From positions 124,001 to 188,000 of the forward strand of contig CAXPZW010000011.1 in assembly GCA_964221845.1 (NCBI GenBank): DNA of 64,000 bases, given 5' to 3'. Source of the DNA: CAXPZW01 sp964221845. Lineage in GTDB: Bacteria; Bacteroidota; Bacteroidia; Flavobacteriales_D; Sanyastnellaceae. The first letter of the stretch is position 1, and each line of letters starts with the position of its first letter. The translations under genes were made by a program, and so were the position numbers. Below are positions 1-8,212 of the stretch, one piece after another. The notes beneath the pieces are model-generated. The model saw only the letters and a program-made list of their open reading frames with translations, searched no databases and was not told where the DNA came from.

Positions 1-764
1 GTTCCATCAGGATTGTACTCTTTGCGCACTTCAGGCATCACTGCTTGCTCGGCGTCTTCCACCAGCTGTCCACCACGCCAAACTTCAATGCGGTCCAAAT
101 CGCCCTTTTTGGTGTAGAACTTGAAAATGCCGTTGCGCACGCCATTCATCCAGCGTCCTTCTTCTTTGAGTTTGCCGTTTGGATACCACTCCACCCAGCG
201 CCCGGTGCGTTTGCCAGTAGAAGTGTTGCGGTTGACTTTCTCGATACTCCGTAAGTAGCCCTGATCGTAGCCCAACAAGGTGATGATACGCCTGTCTTTG
301 GCGTACTCGTATCCCTTGCCAGATTCTTTGCCGTCCTCGAAAATGACGGTGCGATACAACTCACCAGAGGCGTAGAAGTAACGCGCTTCGCCTTGCAGGG
401 TATCGGCTACATAGTTAAGCTCTTCAGTGAGGTTGCCTTCGCCATCAAAGTTGAATGCCAGCCCTTGGCGCAGGTCCTGCTCGTAATTGATTTTTTGCTG
501 GAGCGTGCTGTCGTTGCGGTAGAATACCCACTCGCCGCTCAGCTGATAATCCTCGCGGTTGCCGGCCGACTTGAGCGTGCCGTCCTCGTAGTAGGTTTTC
601 CAAAAACCATCGGGGCGGCCTTCCACCATGCGCCCCTCGCTGCTGATCACACCATTAGGGTACCGGAAGATGGTGTACCCCTGGAGCAACGAGTCTTGCT
701 GCGCTGCCACATCCAAGTGAAGCACCAGGGCCAAGCAAAACAGACAGCTCAACCGGATCCACAT
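1..764 (-). CDS. YwqK/MORN-like repeat protein, exported, partial
   Basis: This gene enters from the left edge; its 3' end lies outside the window. Translation from the ATG at 764 gives an N-terminal signal peptide (about residues 1-21, ending in AAQ) followed by repeated units of about 22-25 residues of the form [YW]-x-x-G-x-[LIV]-x-x-x-G-x-x, for example around YEDGTLKSAGN and YPNGKLKEEGRW. Such repeats are typical of the YwqK/MORN-2 family, which is abundant in Bacteroidota and has no settled biochemical role. The signal peptide suggests a periplasmic or surface location. The reading frame is open throughout the visible 254 codons. The gene is divergent from rpiB across the candidate origin region. 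Family assignment is fairly sure; function is unknown. Confidence 0.8.
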   Translation of the reverse strand, partial: MWIRLSCLFCLALVLHLDVAAQQDSLLQGYTIFRYPNGVISSEGRMVEGRPDGFWKTYYEDGTLKSAGNREDYQLSGEWVFYRNDSTLQQKINYEQDLRQGLAFNFDGEGNLTEELNYVADTLQGEARYFYASGELYRTVIFEDGKESGKGYEYAKDRRIITLLGYDQGYLRSIEKVNRNTSTGKRTGRWVEWYPNGKLKEEGRWMNGVRNGIFKFYTKKGDLDRIEVWRGGQLVEDAEQAVMPEVRKEYNPDG

Positions 765-780
765 GCGTTGTTCACACCCC

Positions 781-1183
781 ATATGATTCAAATCTCTTTT
801 TTAAAGTAAATCTCATAATAGTAATAGGGCTGTTGAAACCGTTGAAAACCCAGTCAATTTTGGTTTGGATTTTCAAGTTATACACGCGATGAGCAGGGTT
901 GTTCACGGTTGTATACCATTTCAATCTATTGTAGGTCAAGGTCCTACACACGCTATCAACAATTTGTGCAGAACGTGAACGTGGGTCGTTTTTTCTGAAA
1001 TCAGCATGAATAAACCAGCGCGGATCTGTGTGGAAGTGATCAAAAAATTGGCCTCCAAAAATGCGGTCGATTGCATGCGATGATGCATCTGAACTTTTTG
1101 CTGAGACGGCCAAAAGAAGTTTCTGGAGTGTTGTCCACATGTTTCCGCAACGTTATACACGCCCCTGTGAATTATGTGTAAAA
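781..1183. other. Candidate chromosomal replication origin (DnaA-box cluster with AT-rich flank)
   Basis: The gap between the two divergent genes has no convincing ORF. It holds six 9-mers with at most one mismatch to the DnaA-box consensus TTATnCACA: TTATACACG at 878-886 and 1153-1161, TTGTCCACA at 1131-1139, and on the minus strand at 965-973 (TTCTGCACA), 1166-1174 (TAATTCACA) and 1175-1183 (TTTTACACA). A weaker TTGTTCACG is at 899-907. By simple base counting, well under one such match is expected in a stretch this size. Positions 781-830 are strikingly A+T-rich for this genome, as a DNA-unwinding element would be. Two parS-like sites lie about 5 kb away, and mnmG, a common origin neighbour in other phyla, is also close. 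No dnaA is visible. This is an inference from motif clustering. Confidence 0.5.
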
Positions 1184-1255
1184 CGCGTAAAACCGGGATT
1201 TGTGCGCGTTTTCAGGCGTGGAATCGGTGGTATATTCGTGAAAAATTGCGAAGCC

Positions 1256-1684
1256 ATGGCCCACATTAGCATTGGTTCTGACCATGCAGGATTCGAACTC
1301 AAAGAACGCATGCGTGCGTGGTTGGAATCTGAACACGAAATCAACGATTGCGGAACCTACTCTGACGAGAGCACCGATTACCCTGAATACGCCCACGCTG
1401 TGGCCGAAGCCGTGGAACAAGGCGACGGGTTGGGCATCTTGATTTGTGGAAGCGCCAACGGCGTGGCCATGAGTGCCAACAAACACCAGGGTGTGCGTGC
1501 AGCCATCTGCTGGCAGGTAGAAATAGCCGAGCTCGCACGCCAGCACAACGACGCCAATGTGATCTGCATTCCGGCGCGATTTGTGTCTGAGGAAACTGCA
1601 CGCGCCATGGTGAGCGCATTTTTGAACGAATCTTTTGAGGGCGGTCGACACGCCCGTCGTGTAGGTAAGATTGCCTGCGCATAA
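1256..1684 (+). CDS. rpiB: Ribose-5-phosphate isomerase B (RpiB/LacAB family)
   Basis: Interconverts ribose 5-phosphate and ribulose 5-phosphate in the non-oxidative pentose phosphate pathway, in the cytoplasm. The 142-residue length fits the family. The N-terminus carries the phosphate-binding segment IGSDHAGFELK. The catalytic-cysteine loop CGSANGVAMSANK starts at Cys64, and His97 is in the position of the family's second active-site residue. The frame is open further upstream, but the family begins exactly at MAHISIGSDHAG, so the ATG at 1256 is chosen. The M28 peptidase gene follows 10 bp downstream. A related sugar isomerase activity (allose or galactose 6-phosphate) cannot be excluded from sequence alone. 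Confidence 0.92.
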   Translation: MAHISIGSDHAGFELKERMRAWLESEHEINDCGTYSDESTDYPEYAHAVAEAVEQGDGLGILICGSANGVAMSANKHQGVRAAICWQVEIAELARQHNDANVICIPARFVSEETARAMVSAFLNESFEGGRHARRVGKIACA

Positions 1685-1694
1685 CGCTACTTGC

Positions 1695-3269
1695 ATGAAA
1701 AACTGGATGCTGGCAACCGCTATGGTTGCCCTGGCGGGATCCCTCCACGCCCAACTTGACTCGCTCGCGATGAAATACGCGGCGACCATCACTACCGAAG
1801 AATTGAAGGAGCACTTGATGGTGCTTGCCAGCGATGAATACGAAGGCCGTGAGACCGGTATGCCGGGTCAAAAGAAAGCTGCTCAGTACATCACCAACCA
1901 CTTCAAAGCGCTCGGCATTCCACCATGCGTGGGCAACGAGTATGTACAAACATACCCGCTCCGTTCGGAGTCGGTAACTGGAAGTGCCCTCACCCTGAAT
2001 GGCGAGAAGCGTGACTTCCTCGACGGATTCCTCTTCTTCCCGGGCTTCAGCTCGGGTGATGTGGATGTAGATGCCTTGACGTTTGTGGGCTTTGGCATCG
2101 AGGACGACAAGTACTCGGATTACGGAAGCGCTGATGTGAAGGGCAAAGTCCTGATTGCATTCGAAGGCGAGCCGGTGAATGTGGACGGTACCTTCCTGAT
2201 TTCTGGCAACAAAGAAGCCAGCGTGTGGAATGCGGATTGGCGCGAGAAACGCCGCATCGCAGAGGAAAAAGGCGCTGCAGGTTTGATCCTGATCAAGGGT
2301 GAGTTTGACCGCTACGTGGGCCGCGTCAAATACTGGCTGCAGTCACCAGGCATGCGTCTGGATTACCCGTTGAAGCGCGGTGAAGAGGTGCTCCCCACCT
2401 ACTTTGTAAGTGAAGGGTTGGCCGCTGAAATCCTGACCAAAGGTAAGGCATCCAAGCTTATGAAGATGCGCGACAAGTTGGCCAAGAAACCCGGTGCACG
2501 CGAAGTCAAAGCCGATCTGCAAATTGCTGTAGACCGCAGCCGTCAGAATTTTACCGGTGAAAACGTACTGGCGTTCATCGAGGGTACCGATCCAGTATTG
2601 AAGAACGAGATTGTGGTAGTGACCGCCCACTACGATCACATCGGTATTGTAAAAGGCGAGATCAACAACGGTGCAGACGATGACGGATCTGGCACCGTGA
2701 GCGCCCTTGAAATTGCAGAAGCCTTTGCCAAGGCTAAAGCCGAAGGCCACGGTACCCGTCGCAGCGTATTGGTAATGACTGTAAGCGGCGAAGAAAAAGG
2801 CCTGCTGGGCAGCGAATGGTACAGCGAGTACCCCGTTTTCCCGCTTGAGCAAACCGTGTGTGACCTCAACATCGACATGATTGGCCGTATTGATGAGGCG
2901 CACGCCGACGATGAACGCTACGTGTACTTGATCGGTTCAGACAAGCTCAGCACCCAGCTACACTCGGTGAGCGAGGCTTGCAACAGCAACTACACCAACC
3001 TGGCGTTGGACTACACCTACAACGATCCCAAAGATCCCAACCGCTTCTATTACCGTTCAGACCACTACAACTTTGCCAAGCACGGCATTCCGGTGATCTT
3101 CTACTTCAGCGGTGTCCACGAAGACTATCACAAGCCCGGCGACGATCCCGAGAAGATCATGTACGACAAGACCGCGGAGATTGCTCAACTGGTGTTTCAC
3201 ACAGCATGGGAAGTGGCCAATCGCGATGAGCGCTTGCCCGTGGACGTAGAAAACGAGTTTACCGATTAA
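1695..3269 (+). CDS. Exported M28-family zinc peptidase with PA-domain insert
   Basis: Predicted secreted or periplasmic aminopeptidase of 524 residues. A signal peptide covers residues 1-20 (ending LHAQ), which is why the ATG at 1695 is preferred over one 24 bp upstream. A protease-associated (PA) type region spans roughly residues 100-250. The M28 metal-binding set is complete: AHYDH with His312, GADDDGSG with Asp329, SGEE with Glu366/Glu367, NIDMIGR with Asp394, and DYHKPGDD with His479. Family members remove N-terminal amino acids from peptides using two zinc ions. It follows rpiB closely, and its 3' end overlaps the convergent thioredoxin-like gene by 4 bp. The substrate is unknown. Confidence 0.92.
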   Translation: MKNWMLATAMVALAGSLHAQLDSLAMKYAATITTEELKEHLMVLASDEYEGRETGMPGQKKAAQYITNHFKALGIPPCVGNEYVQTYPLRSESVTGSALTLNGEKRDFLDGFLFFPGFSSGDVDVDALTFVGFGIEDDKYSDYGSADVKGKVLIAFEGEPVNVDGTFLISGNKEASVWNADWREKRRIAEEKGAAGLILIKGEFDRYVGRVKYWLQSPGMRLDYPLKRGEEVLPTYFVSEGLAAEILTKGKASKLMKMRDKLAKKPGAREVKADLQIAVDRSRQNFTGENVLAFIEGTDPVLKNEIVVVTAHYDHIGIVKGEINNGADDDGSGTVSALEIAEAFAKAKAEGHGTRRSVLVMTVSGEEKGLLGSEWYSEYPVFPLEQTVCDLNIDMIGRIDEAHADDERYVYLIGSDKLSTQLHSVSEACNSNYTNLALDYTYNDPKDPNRFYYRSDHYNFAKHGIPVIFYFSGVHEDYHKPGDDPEKIMYDKTAEIAQLVFHTAWEVANRDERLPVDVENEFTD

Positions 3270-4489
3270 GGTTGTGGGCCAGGCAGATGCGCTTCGATGA
3301 AGGCTTCTGTCTCGGCTACGTAATCCGTGTAGGCTTGCCCAGTGCCGGGGCCGTAGAAGCCGGTGTGAACTTTAAGTACCTCCCCTTCTGGGCTGATAAA
3401 CACGCTCGTGGGGAAGGAAATCACGCGGTTCAATTGACTGAACACGCGCGAGGCTTCTGACTTGGAAGCCGTACCCCCGATGTAAAAAGGATAGGTGATG
3501 CCCAGTTGGTCAAACTGGCGTTGGATGTGCTGTACGTTTTGTGCGAAGTCCTCCCCGCGCTCAAACGCCACGGGCACGATGTCCAAACCGCGATCTGCGT
3601 AGCGGGCGTGGAGGTCTTGATAGTAGGTGCTTTCGTCCAAGCAATTGGGACACCAGGATCCGAAAATCTGTACGATGGTCAGCTTGCCTGCAAAGGCATC
3701 GGCTTCAAACGCGGCAATGTCTCCTGAAGCATCAAGGGCTTGGAAGGTGAAGGCGTCCTGGTTGGTCAGGTACGTGAGGCTGTCGGGATCGGTGAGTGTG
3801 AAGGCATTGTCGCGTACGGCTTCCCAAGTGCTTTGGTAATGCTTGCCTGAGAGGAACACCCCGTTTTGCAGCGAATCCCTGGCAACATCGGCCTCAAAAA
3901 AGAACAAGTGCGCGCCGTCAAAGCAGCTCAGCACCATGTGTGCGTCAGTGCGGCTGCCCTGGAGGTAGCGGTAGTCCCCGGTTTCGGTCAAAAAGGTTCC
4001 GGCGCATTGGCCATTGCCTGGAGTAAACAAACCTTGAGCTTGGTAAGCATCGTCGGTGCCGGGTTCAAACGTCACGCGGTAAGCATCCGATCCTGCTTGA
4101 AGCGCAGGGTAATCCGATGCGGTTTTGCCCTGGTAGGTTCCAGAAAACGGCACCGCGTAATTGCTCCGTGCTGAATCAATCCAGCGTCCACTGATGGAAG
4201 TGGCTGATGTGGTGGCGTAACGCAGGTAGCTGGGGTATGCTGAGATGCGCAATTCGGTGGTATCGCCGCAGACCATCAGGTCGTTGGTGGGCACCTCTTC
4301 TGCCCCATTGAGGATGGTTAGGGTACCTGTGGTATCGATGTGTATGTTCACGGGAATGGGTGTCTCCCCGGTCTCCATGGCCAAACGCCAATAGCCCACT
4401 TGCGGTCGGAACGATGTGGGTTTGGGCTCGGGAGAAGAACAGGCAGCAAACAGCACCACGGCACAAGCGGCCAGGATTCGAACAGTCAT
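3266..4489 (-). CDS. Lipoprotein with C-terminal TlpA/ResA-like thioredoxin domain
   Basis: A 407-residue envelope lipoprotein. The N-terminus is a lipoprotein signal with lipobox FAAC followed by SSPEPKP. Residues about 30-255 form an uncharacterised beta-rich region. The C-terminal 140 residues are a thioredoxin fold with the redox motif CPNC (Cys280, Cys283) in the context FGSWCPNC, and a cis-proline region around FPTSVF. In Bacteroidota such proteins reduce or exchange disulfides in the periplasm, sometimes during cytochrome c maturation, but no cytochrome genes are nearby. The tail overlaps the M28 peptidase gene by 4 bp. The redox role is inferred from the motif; the partner is unknown. 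Confidence 0.85.
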   Translation of the reverse strand: MTVRILAACAVVLFAACSSPEPKPTSFRPQVGYWRLAMETGETPIPVNIHIDTTGTLTILNGAEEVPTNDLMVCGDTTELRISAYPSYLRYATTSATSISGRWIDSARSNYAVPFSGTYQGKTASDYPALQAGSDAYRVTFEPGTDDAYQAQGLFTPGNGQCAGTFLTETGDYRYLQGSRTDAHMVLSCFDGAHLFFFEADVARDSLQNGVFLSGKHYQSTWEAVRDNAFTLTDPDSLTYLTNQDAFTFQALDASGDIAAFEADAFAGKLTIVQIFGSWCPNCLDESTYYQDLHARYADRGLDIVPVAFERGEDFAQNVQHIQRQFDQLGITYPFYIGGTASKSEASRVFSQLNRVISFPTSVFISPEGEVLKVHTGFYGPGTGQAYTDYVAETEAFIEAHLPGPQP

Positions 4490-4509
4490 GTCAAGGTTGA
4501 TAGGGGCGC

Positions 4510-4542
4510 AAAATAAGAAAGGCAGCCCGGAGGCCGCCTTTC
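4510..4542 (-). terminator. Rho-independent terminator after the aldehyde dehydrogenase gene
   Basis: On the minus strand, an 11-bp stem (GAAAGGCGGCC pairing with GGCTGCCTTTC, one G-T pair) closes a 4-base loop and is followed directly by TTATTTT. It lies 25 bp after the aldehyde dehydrogenase stop codon and before the start of the thioredoxin-like lipoprotein gene. Confidence 0.85.
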
Positions 4543-4566
4543 CCTAGTGGATGAATATGGTATTGC

Positions 4567-6114
4567 TTACAGGTCGAATTGGATTCCTTGTGCAAGCGGG
4601 AGTTCTTCGCTCCAGTTGATGGTGTTGGTCTGGCGACGCATGTATCCTTTCCAAGCGTCTGAGCCGCTTTCGCGACCGCCACCGGTTTCCTTCTCACCAC
4701 CAAACGCACCGCCGATTTCAGCACCCGAGGTACCGATGTTGACATTGGCAATGCCACAATCCGAACCATCTGCGCTGAGGAAGCGCTCGGCTTCACGCAT
4801 GTTGGTGGTCATGATGGCCGAAGAAAGGCCTTGTTTCACGTTGTTCTGCATGGCAATGGCGTCACCCAACTCGTTGTACTTCATCACGTAGAGGATGGGT
4901 GCAAATGTTTCGGTTTTTACGATGTCCATGTTAGGAGTCACCTCGGCGATGCAGGGCTTCACGTAGCAACCGCTGCCGTACTCCTCTCCTTCCAATACAC
5001 CGCCTTCAACAATGAAGTTGGCCCCTTGGGCTTTGGCGGTTTCGATGGCCTTGAGGTAGGTGTCAACCGCATCCTTGTCGATGAGTGGACCTACGTGGTT
5101 GCTCTGGTCCAGTGGAGAACCAATGCTGAGCTGACCGTAAGCGCCAACGAGTTTCTCGGTTACCTGGCTGTACATGCTGTCGTGGATGATCAGTCGACGG
5201 GTGGAAGTACAGCGCTGACCGCAAGTACCTACAGCGCCAAACACGGCACCAATGGTGGTCATTTTCAAGTCAGCGTTAGGGGTGATGATGATGGCGTTGT
5301 TGCCGCCCAACTCGAGGATAGATTTACCAAAGCGCTCGGCAACTTTCGCTCCCACGATGCGACCCATGCGGGTAGAACCGGTGGCCGAAATGAGCGGTAC
5401 GCGCTCATCACTGGTCATCCATTCGCCCACTTGGTAGTTCCCTTGAATCAGGCAGCTGATTCCTTCGGGCAGGGCGTTGTCACGCAGGACTTTCTGGAAG
5501 ATGTTCTGACAAGCAACACCGCAAAGAGGGGTCTTTTCAGAGGGCTTCCAAACACATACGTTACCACATACCCAAGCCAGGGCTGAGTTCCATGCCCAAA
5601 CGGCCACAGGGAAGTTGAAGGCAGAGATGATACCGACAATACCCAGCGGATGCCACTGCTCGTACATGCGGTGACCTGGACGCTCAGAGTGCATGGTCAA
5701 TCCGTAGAGTTGACGAGAGAGACCCACGGCAAAGTCGCAGATGTCGATCATCTCCTGTACCTCACCGAGGCCTTCTTGGTAGCTCTTGCCCATTTCGTAG
5801 CTCACGAGTTGGCCGAGCGATTCTTTCTTTTCACGAAGTGCTTCGCCAAACTGACGGACGATTTCGCCGCGTTGAGGAGCTGGCATTTGACGCCATACCA
5901 AAGCAGCAGCTTGGGCAGCGTCGATCACTTGTTGGTATTCTTCTTCGGTAGTGGAGGTGACGTTACCGATGTGCGCGCCGTCAACCGGCGAGTAGCTTTC
6001 GATGGTGGCACCTGCGCCGAAGGAGTTGAGACCGGTGCTGGTGCCGGCGTTGTTGTCCTGGATACCGAGGTCGGCGAGGATGGCGCTGACGTCGATGGCG
6101 GTTGCAGTGTTCAT
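4567..6114 (-). CDS. Aldehyde dehydrogenase, ALDH7 / aminoadipate-semialdehyde dehydrogenase type
   Basis: NAD(P)-dependent aldehyde dehydrogenase of 515 residues, cytoplasmic. It resembles the ALDH7 (AmaB, antiquitin) branch, which oxidises alpha-aminoadipate semialdehyde in lysine catabolism. The nucleophile is Cys302 in the ALDH7-like context CGQRCTSTRR; the general-base region is ELGGNN, and the cofactor loop is ISAFNFPVAVWAWN. The ATG at 6114 is preferred to an in-frame TTG six codons upstream. No other lysine-degradation gene is nearby, so the substrate rests on family resemblance. A TAnnTTTG box lies just upstream and a strong terminator downstream, suggesting a monocistronic unit. Confidence 0.88.
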   Translation of the reverse strand: MNTATAIDVSAILADLGIQDNNAGTSTGLNSFGAGATIESYSPVDGAHIGNVTSTTEEEYQQVIDAAQAAALVWRQMPAPQRGEIVRQFGEALREKKESLGQLVSYEMGKSYQEGLGEVQEMIDICDFAVGLSRQLYGLTMHSERPGHRMYEQWHPLGIVGIISAFNFPVAVWAWNSALAWVCGNVCVWKPSEKTPLCGVACQNIFQKVLRDNALPEGISCLIQGNYQVGEWMTSDERVPLISATGSTRMGRIVGAKVAERFGKSILELGGNNAIIITPNADLKMTTIGAVFGAVGTCGQRCTSTRRLIIHDSMYSQVTEKLVGAYGQLSIGSPLDQSNHVGPLIDKDAVDTYLKAIETAKAQGANFIVEGGVLEGEEYGSGCYVKPCIAEVTPNMDIVKTETFAPILYVMKYNELGDAIAMQNNVKQGLSSAIMTTNMREAERFLSADGSDCGIANVNIGTSGAEIGGAFGGEKETGGGRESGSDAWKGYMRRQTNTINWSEELPLAQGIQFDL

Positions 6115-6129
6115 GTTGGAAATTTTCCG

Positions 6130-6137
6130 CAAATGTA
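6130..6137 (-). promoter_or_regulatory. Candidate -7 box (TACATTTG) for the aldehyde dehydrogenase gene
   Basis: The minus strand reads TACATTTG, a perfect match to the Bacteroidota -7 consensus TAnnTTTG, 16 bp before the start codon. No clear TTTG -33 element is seen at the usual spacing, and the implied leader is very short. Confidence 0.3.
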
Positions 6138-6283
6138 GTGAGACCCCAACCGGAAAACGTCTAGAAAGGGTGGATTACGCTGATTTAACACGGTTCAAGG
6201 CGTTACCCCACGGCCCAAATCGAGAAAAGGGCAGGAAGCGGCCTTTCTGAAAGCCGTTTATCAGCGTAAATATACGATGAAGG

Positions 6284-6299
6284 TGTTCCACGTGGAACT
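6284..6299 (+). other. parS-like centromere site, copy 1
   Basis: The 16-mer TGTTCCACGTGGAACT differs only at its last base from TGTTCCACGTGGAACA, a common form of the ParB-binding parS palindrome. It overlaps the mnmG stop codon (6298-6300). A second copy lies 309 bp away in inverted orientation. Chromosomal parS sites bind ParB and usually sit close to the replication origin. Confidence 0.8.
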
Positions 6300-8166
6300 A
6301 TCGCCCGAGGTGAACAAGCAGCACAGAGATATCAGAGGCACTTACTCCTGATATGCGGGACGCTTGACCAATGGTAGCTGGCCGAATTTCGTTGAGCTTT
6401 TCACGCCCTTCACTCGAGATCGCTTCGTATTGTTCGTACGCGAAGTCTGCGGGAATGGTGAGGGTTTCGAGTTGTTCGATCTTGCTGGCCATCTCTTGTT
6501 CCTTCTGAATGTACCCTTCGTATTTGGTGAGGATTTCGACTTGTTCGAGGACGTAGCGGTCAGGCTGATCTTCTTCCAGTGCCGCTTGCAAAGGTTCCAC
6601 GTGGAACATCATGTCCTTCAGATGTACATGAGGGCGGCTCAGGAGTTGATCTGCCTTGATCTTTTGTTTGAGTGGAGCTGAGCCTAAATTCTGCAAGAAG
6701 GGGTTTACGGCAGTGGGTTCTACACTGGCTTTGCCAATGCGTTTGCGCCAGGCTTTGATGGAGGATTGCTTGGCGTCCAGTTGCTGCATACGCGCATCTG
6801 TGGCCAATCCCAGGCCGTGGCTGAGCGGTGTTAAGCGAGCATCGGCATTGTCCTGACGCAGCAGAATGCGATACTCTGCACGGCTGGTAAACATGCGGTA
6901 AGGCTCCTTCGTGCCCTTGGTGATGAGGTCATCGATGAGCACCCCGATGTAGCCTTCGGAGCGTTTGAGGATGAAGGGGCTTGCTTCGGCCACATAGCGT
7001 TGGGCATTGATTCCAGCCATGAGTCCTTGGCAGGCGGCTTCCTCATAGCCGGTAGTCCCGTTGATCTGGCCGGCGAAAAACAGGCCGTTCACCAGCTTGG
7101 TTTCCAGGTTGTGCTTGAGCTGAGTAGGAGGGAAGTAGTCGTATTCAATCGCGTACCCTGGGCGGAAGATCTTTGCTTTTTCAAAACCAGGGATGGAGCG
7201 AAGCGCACGCATCTGTACTTCTTCTGGAAGCGAAGTGGAGAAGCCGTTGATGTAGGTTTCAATGGTGTTCCATCCTTCGGGTTCTACAAAGAGTTGGTGA
7301 CGATCCCGTTCGGCAAAACGCTCAATCTTGTCTTCTATAGAAGGGCAGTAACGAGGGCCCTGACCAGAAATCTTACCCGAGAACATGGGGCTTTGATCAA
7401 AGCCTTCACGCAGCAAATCGTGCGTAGCGTTCGAGGTATACGCGATGTGGCAAGAGTGCTGTTTGGAGATGGGTGTGGTCTCCAAAAACGAGAAGGTTTG
7501 TGGATCATCATCGCCCGGTTGCTCTTCCATTTTGGAGTAGTCGATGGAGCGACCATCCACACGGGGAGGGGTTCCCGTCTTCATGCGTCCGTGGTCAAAG
7601 CCCAAATCAACCAGTTGTTCGGTGATGCCGTGGGCTGCTTTTTCGCCGGCACGGCCACCGCCAAACTGCTTGAGACCAATGTGGATTTTACCGTTGAGGA
7701 AGGTGCCACTGGTGAGCACCACACTGCGGGTTTCAATCTCCAATCCCATGGAGGTTTTGACGCCGCGTACGCGGTCACCGTCGATCAACACCTCGGTGAC
7801 CATGTCTTGCCAGAAGTCCACATTGGGCGTCTCTTCGAGTATGGAGCGCCAAGCTTCTGCAAAGCGCTGACGGTCGTTTTGGGTACGTGGGCTCCACATG
7901 GCCGGTCCCTTGCTCTTGTTGAGCATGCGGAATTGCATGGCAGAACGATCGCTCACGAAGCCGCTGTAGCCCCCGAGCGCATCGATTTCACGGACGATTT
8001 GGCCCTTGGCAATGCCGCCCATAGCGGGGTTGCAAGACATGGAGCCAATTACACCCATGTTCATGGTGATCAGCAAGACGGAGGCGCCTAGGTTGGCCGC
8101 TGCAGCAGCAGCTTCGTTGCCGGCATGGCCAGCGCCTACAACAACGACGTCGTAACGTTGGAGCAT
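6298..8166 (-). CDS. mnmG: tRNA uridine-5-carboxymethylaminomethyl(34) synthesis enzyme MnmG (GidA)
   Basis: FAD protein that works with the GTPase MnmE to build the carboxymethylaminomethyl group on wobble uridine 34 of some tRNAs. The 622-residue length is normal. The N-terminus carries the dinucleotide-binding motif VVVGAGHAGNEAA. The family signatures SCNPAMGGIAKG and MKTGTPPRVD are present, as is the conserved TTGYEEAACQGLMAG segment. It lies 43 bp after ybeY in the same direction and may be cotranscribed, although a -7-like box overlaps the ybeY stop. Its 3' end carries two parS-like sites, one inside the coding sequence (encoding FHVEP) and one across the stop codon. Confidence 0.97.
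   Translation of the reverse strand: MLQRYDVVVVGAGHAGNEAAAAAANLGASVLLITMNMGVIGSMSCNPAMGGIAKGQIVREIDALGGYSGFVSDRSAMQFRMLNKSKGPAMWSPRTQNDRQRFAEAWRSILEETPNVDFWQDMVTEVLIDGDRVRGVKTSMGLEIETRSVVLTSGTFLNGKIHIGLKQFGGGRAGEKAAHGITEQLVDLGFDHGRMKTGTPPRVDGRSIDYSKMEEQPGDDDPQTFSFLETTPISKQHSCHIAYTSNATHDLLREGFDQSPMFSGKISGQGPRYCPSIEDKIERFAERDRHQLFVEPEGWNTIETYINGFSTSLPEEVQMRALRSIPGFEKAKIFRPGYAIEYDYFPPTQLKHNLETKLVNGLFFAGQINGTTGYEEAACQGLMAGINAQRYVAEASPFILKRSEGYIGVLIDDLITKGTKEPYRMFTSRAEYRILLRQDNADARLTPLSHGLGLATDARMQQLDAKQSSIKAWRKRIGKASVEPTAVNPFLQNLGSAPLKQKIKADQLLSRPHVHLKDMMFHVEPLQAALEEDQPDRYVLEQVEILTKYEGYIQKEQEMASKIEQLETLTIPADFAYEQYEAISSEGREKLNEIRPATIGQASRISGVSASDISVLLVHLGR
6593..6608 (-). other. parS-like centromere site, copy 2, inside mnmG
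   Basis: On the minus strand the sequence reads TGTTCCACGTGGAACC, again one terminal mismatch from the parS form TGTTCCACGTGGAACA. It shares a 15-bp core with the copy at 6284-6299, in the opposite orientation. Here the palindrome lies in the mnmG reading frame and encodes residues FHVEP of the C-terminal part of the protein. Confidence 0.8.
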
Positions 8167-8204
8167 AGTGGTAGCGTGAAAAAATCAATGCGGGAAATGC
8201 GCTG

Positions 8205-8212
8205 CAAAGTTA
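8205..8212 (-). promoter_or_regulatory. Candidate -7 box (TAACTTTG) for mnmG
   Basis: The minus strand reads TAACTTTG, a perfect TAnnTTTG match, 38 bp before the mnmG start and overlapping the ybeY stop codon. No convincing -33 TTTG is present, so mnmG may also be read from upstream genes. Confidence 0.3.

Noticed and set aside
772..1140. Overlapping frames across the gap before rpiB
   Set aside because: Unrelated short frames on both strands with no family resemblance; the region is better explained as a DnaA-box-rich non-coding gap.
7000..8091. 363-codon plus-strand frame
   Set aside because: Antisense to mnmG, whose motifs are complete.
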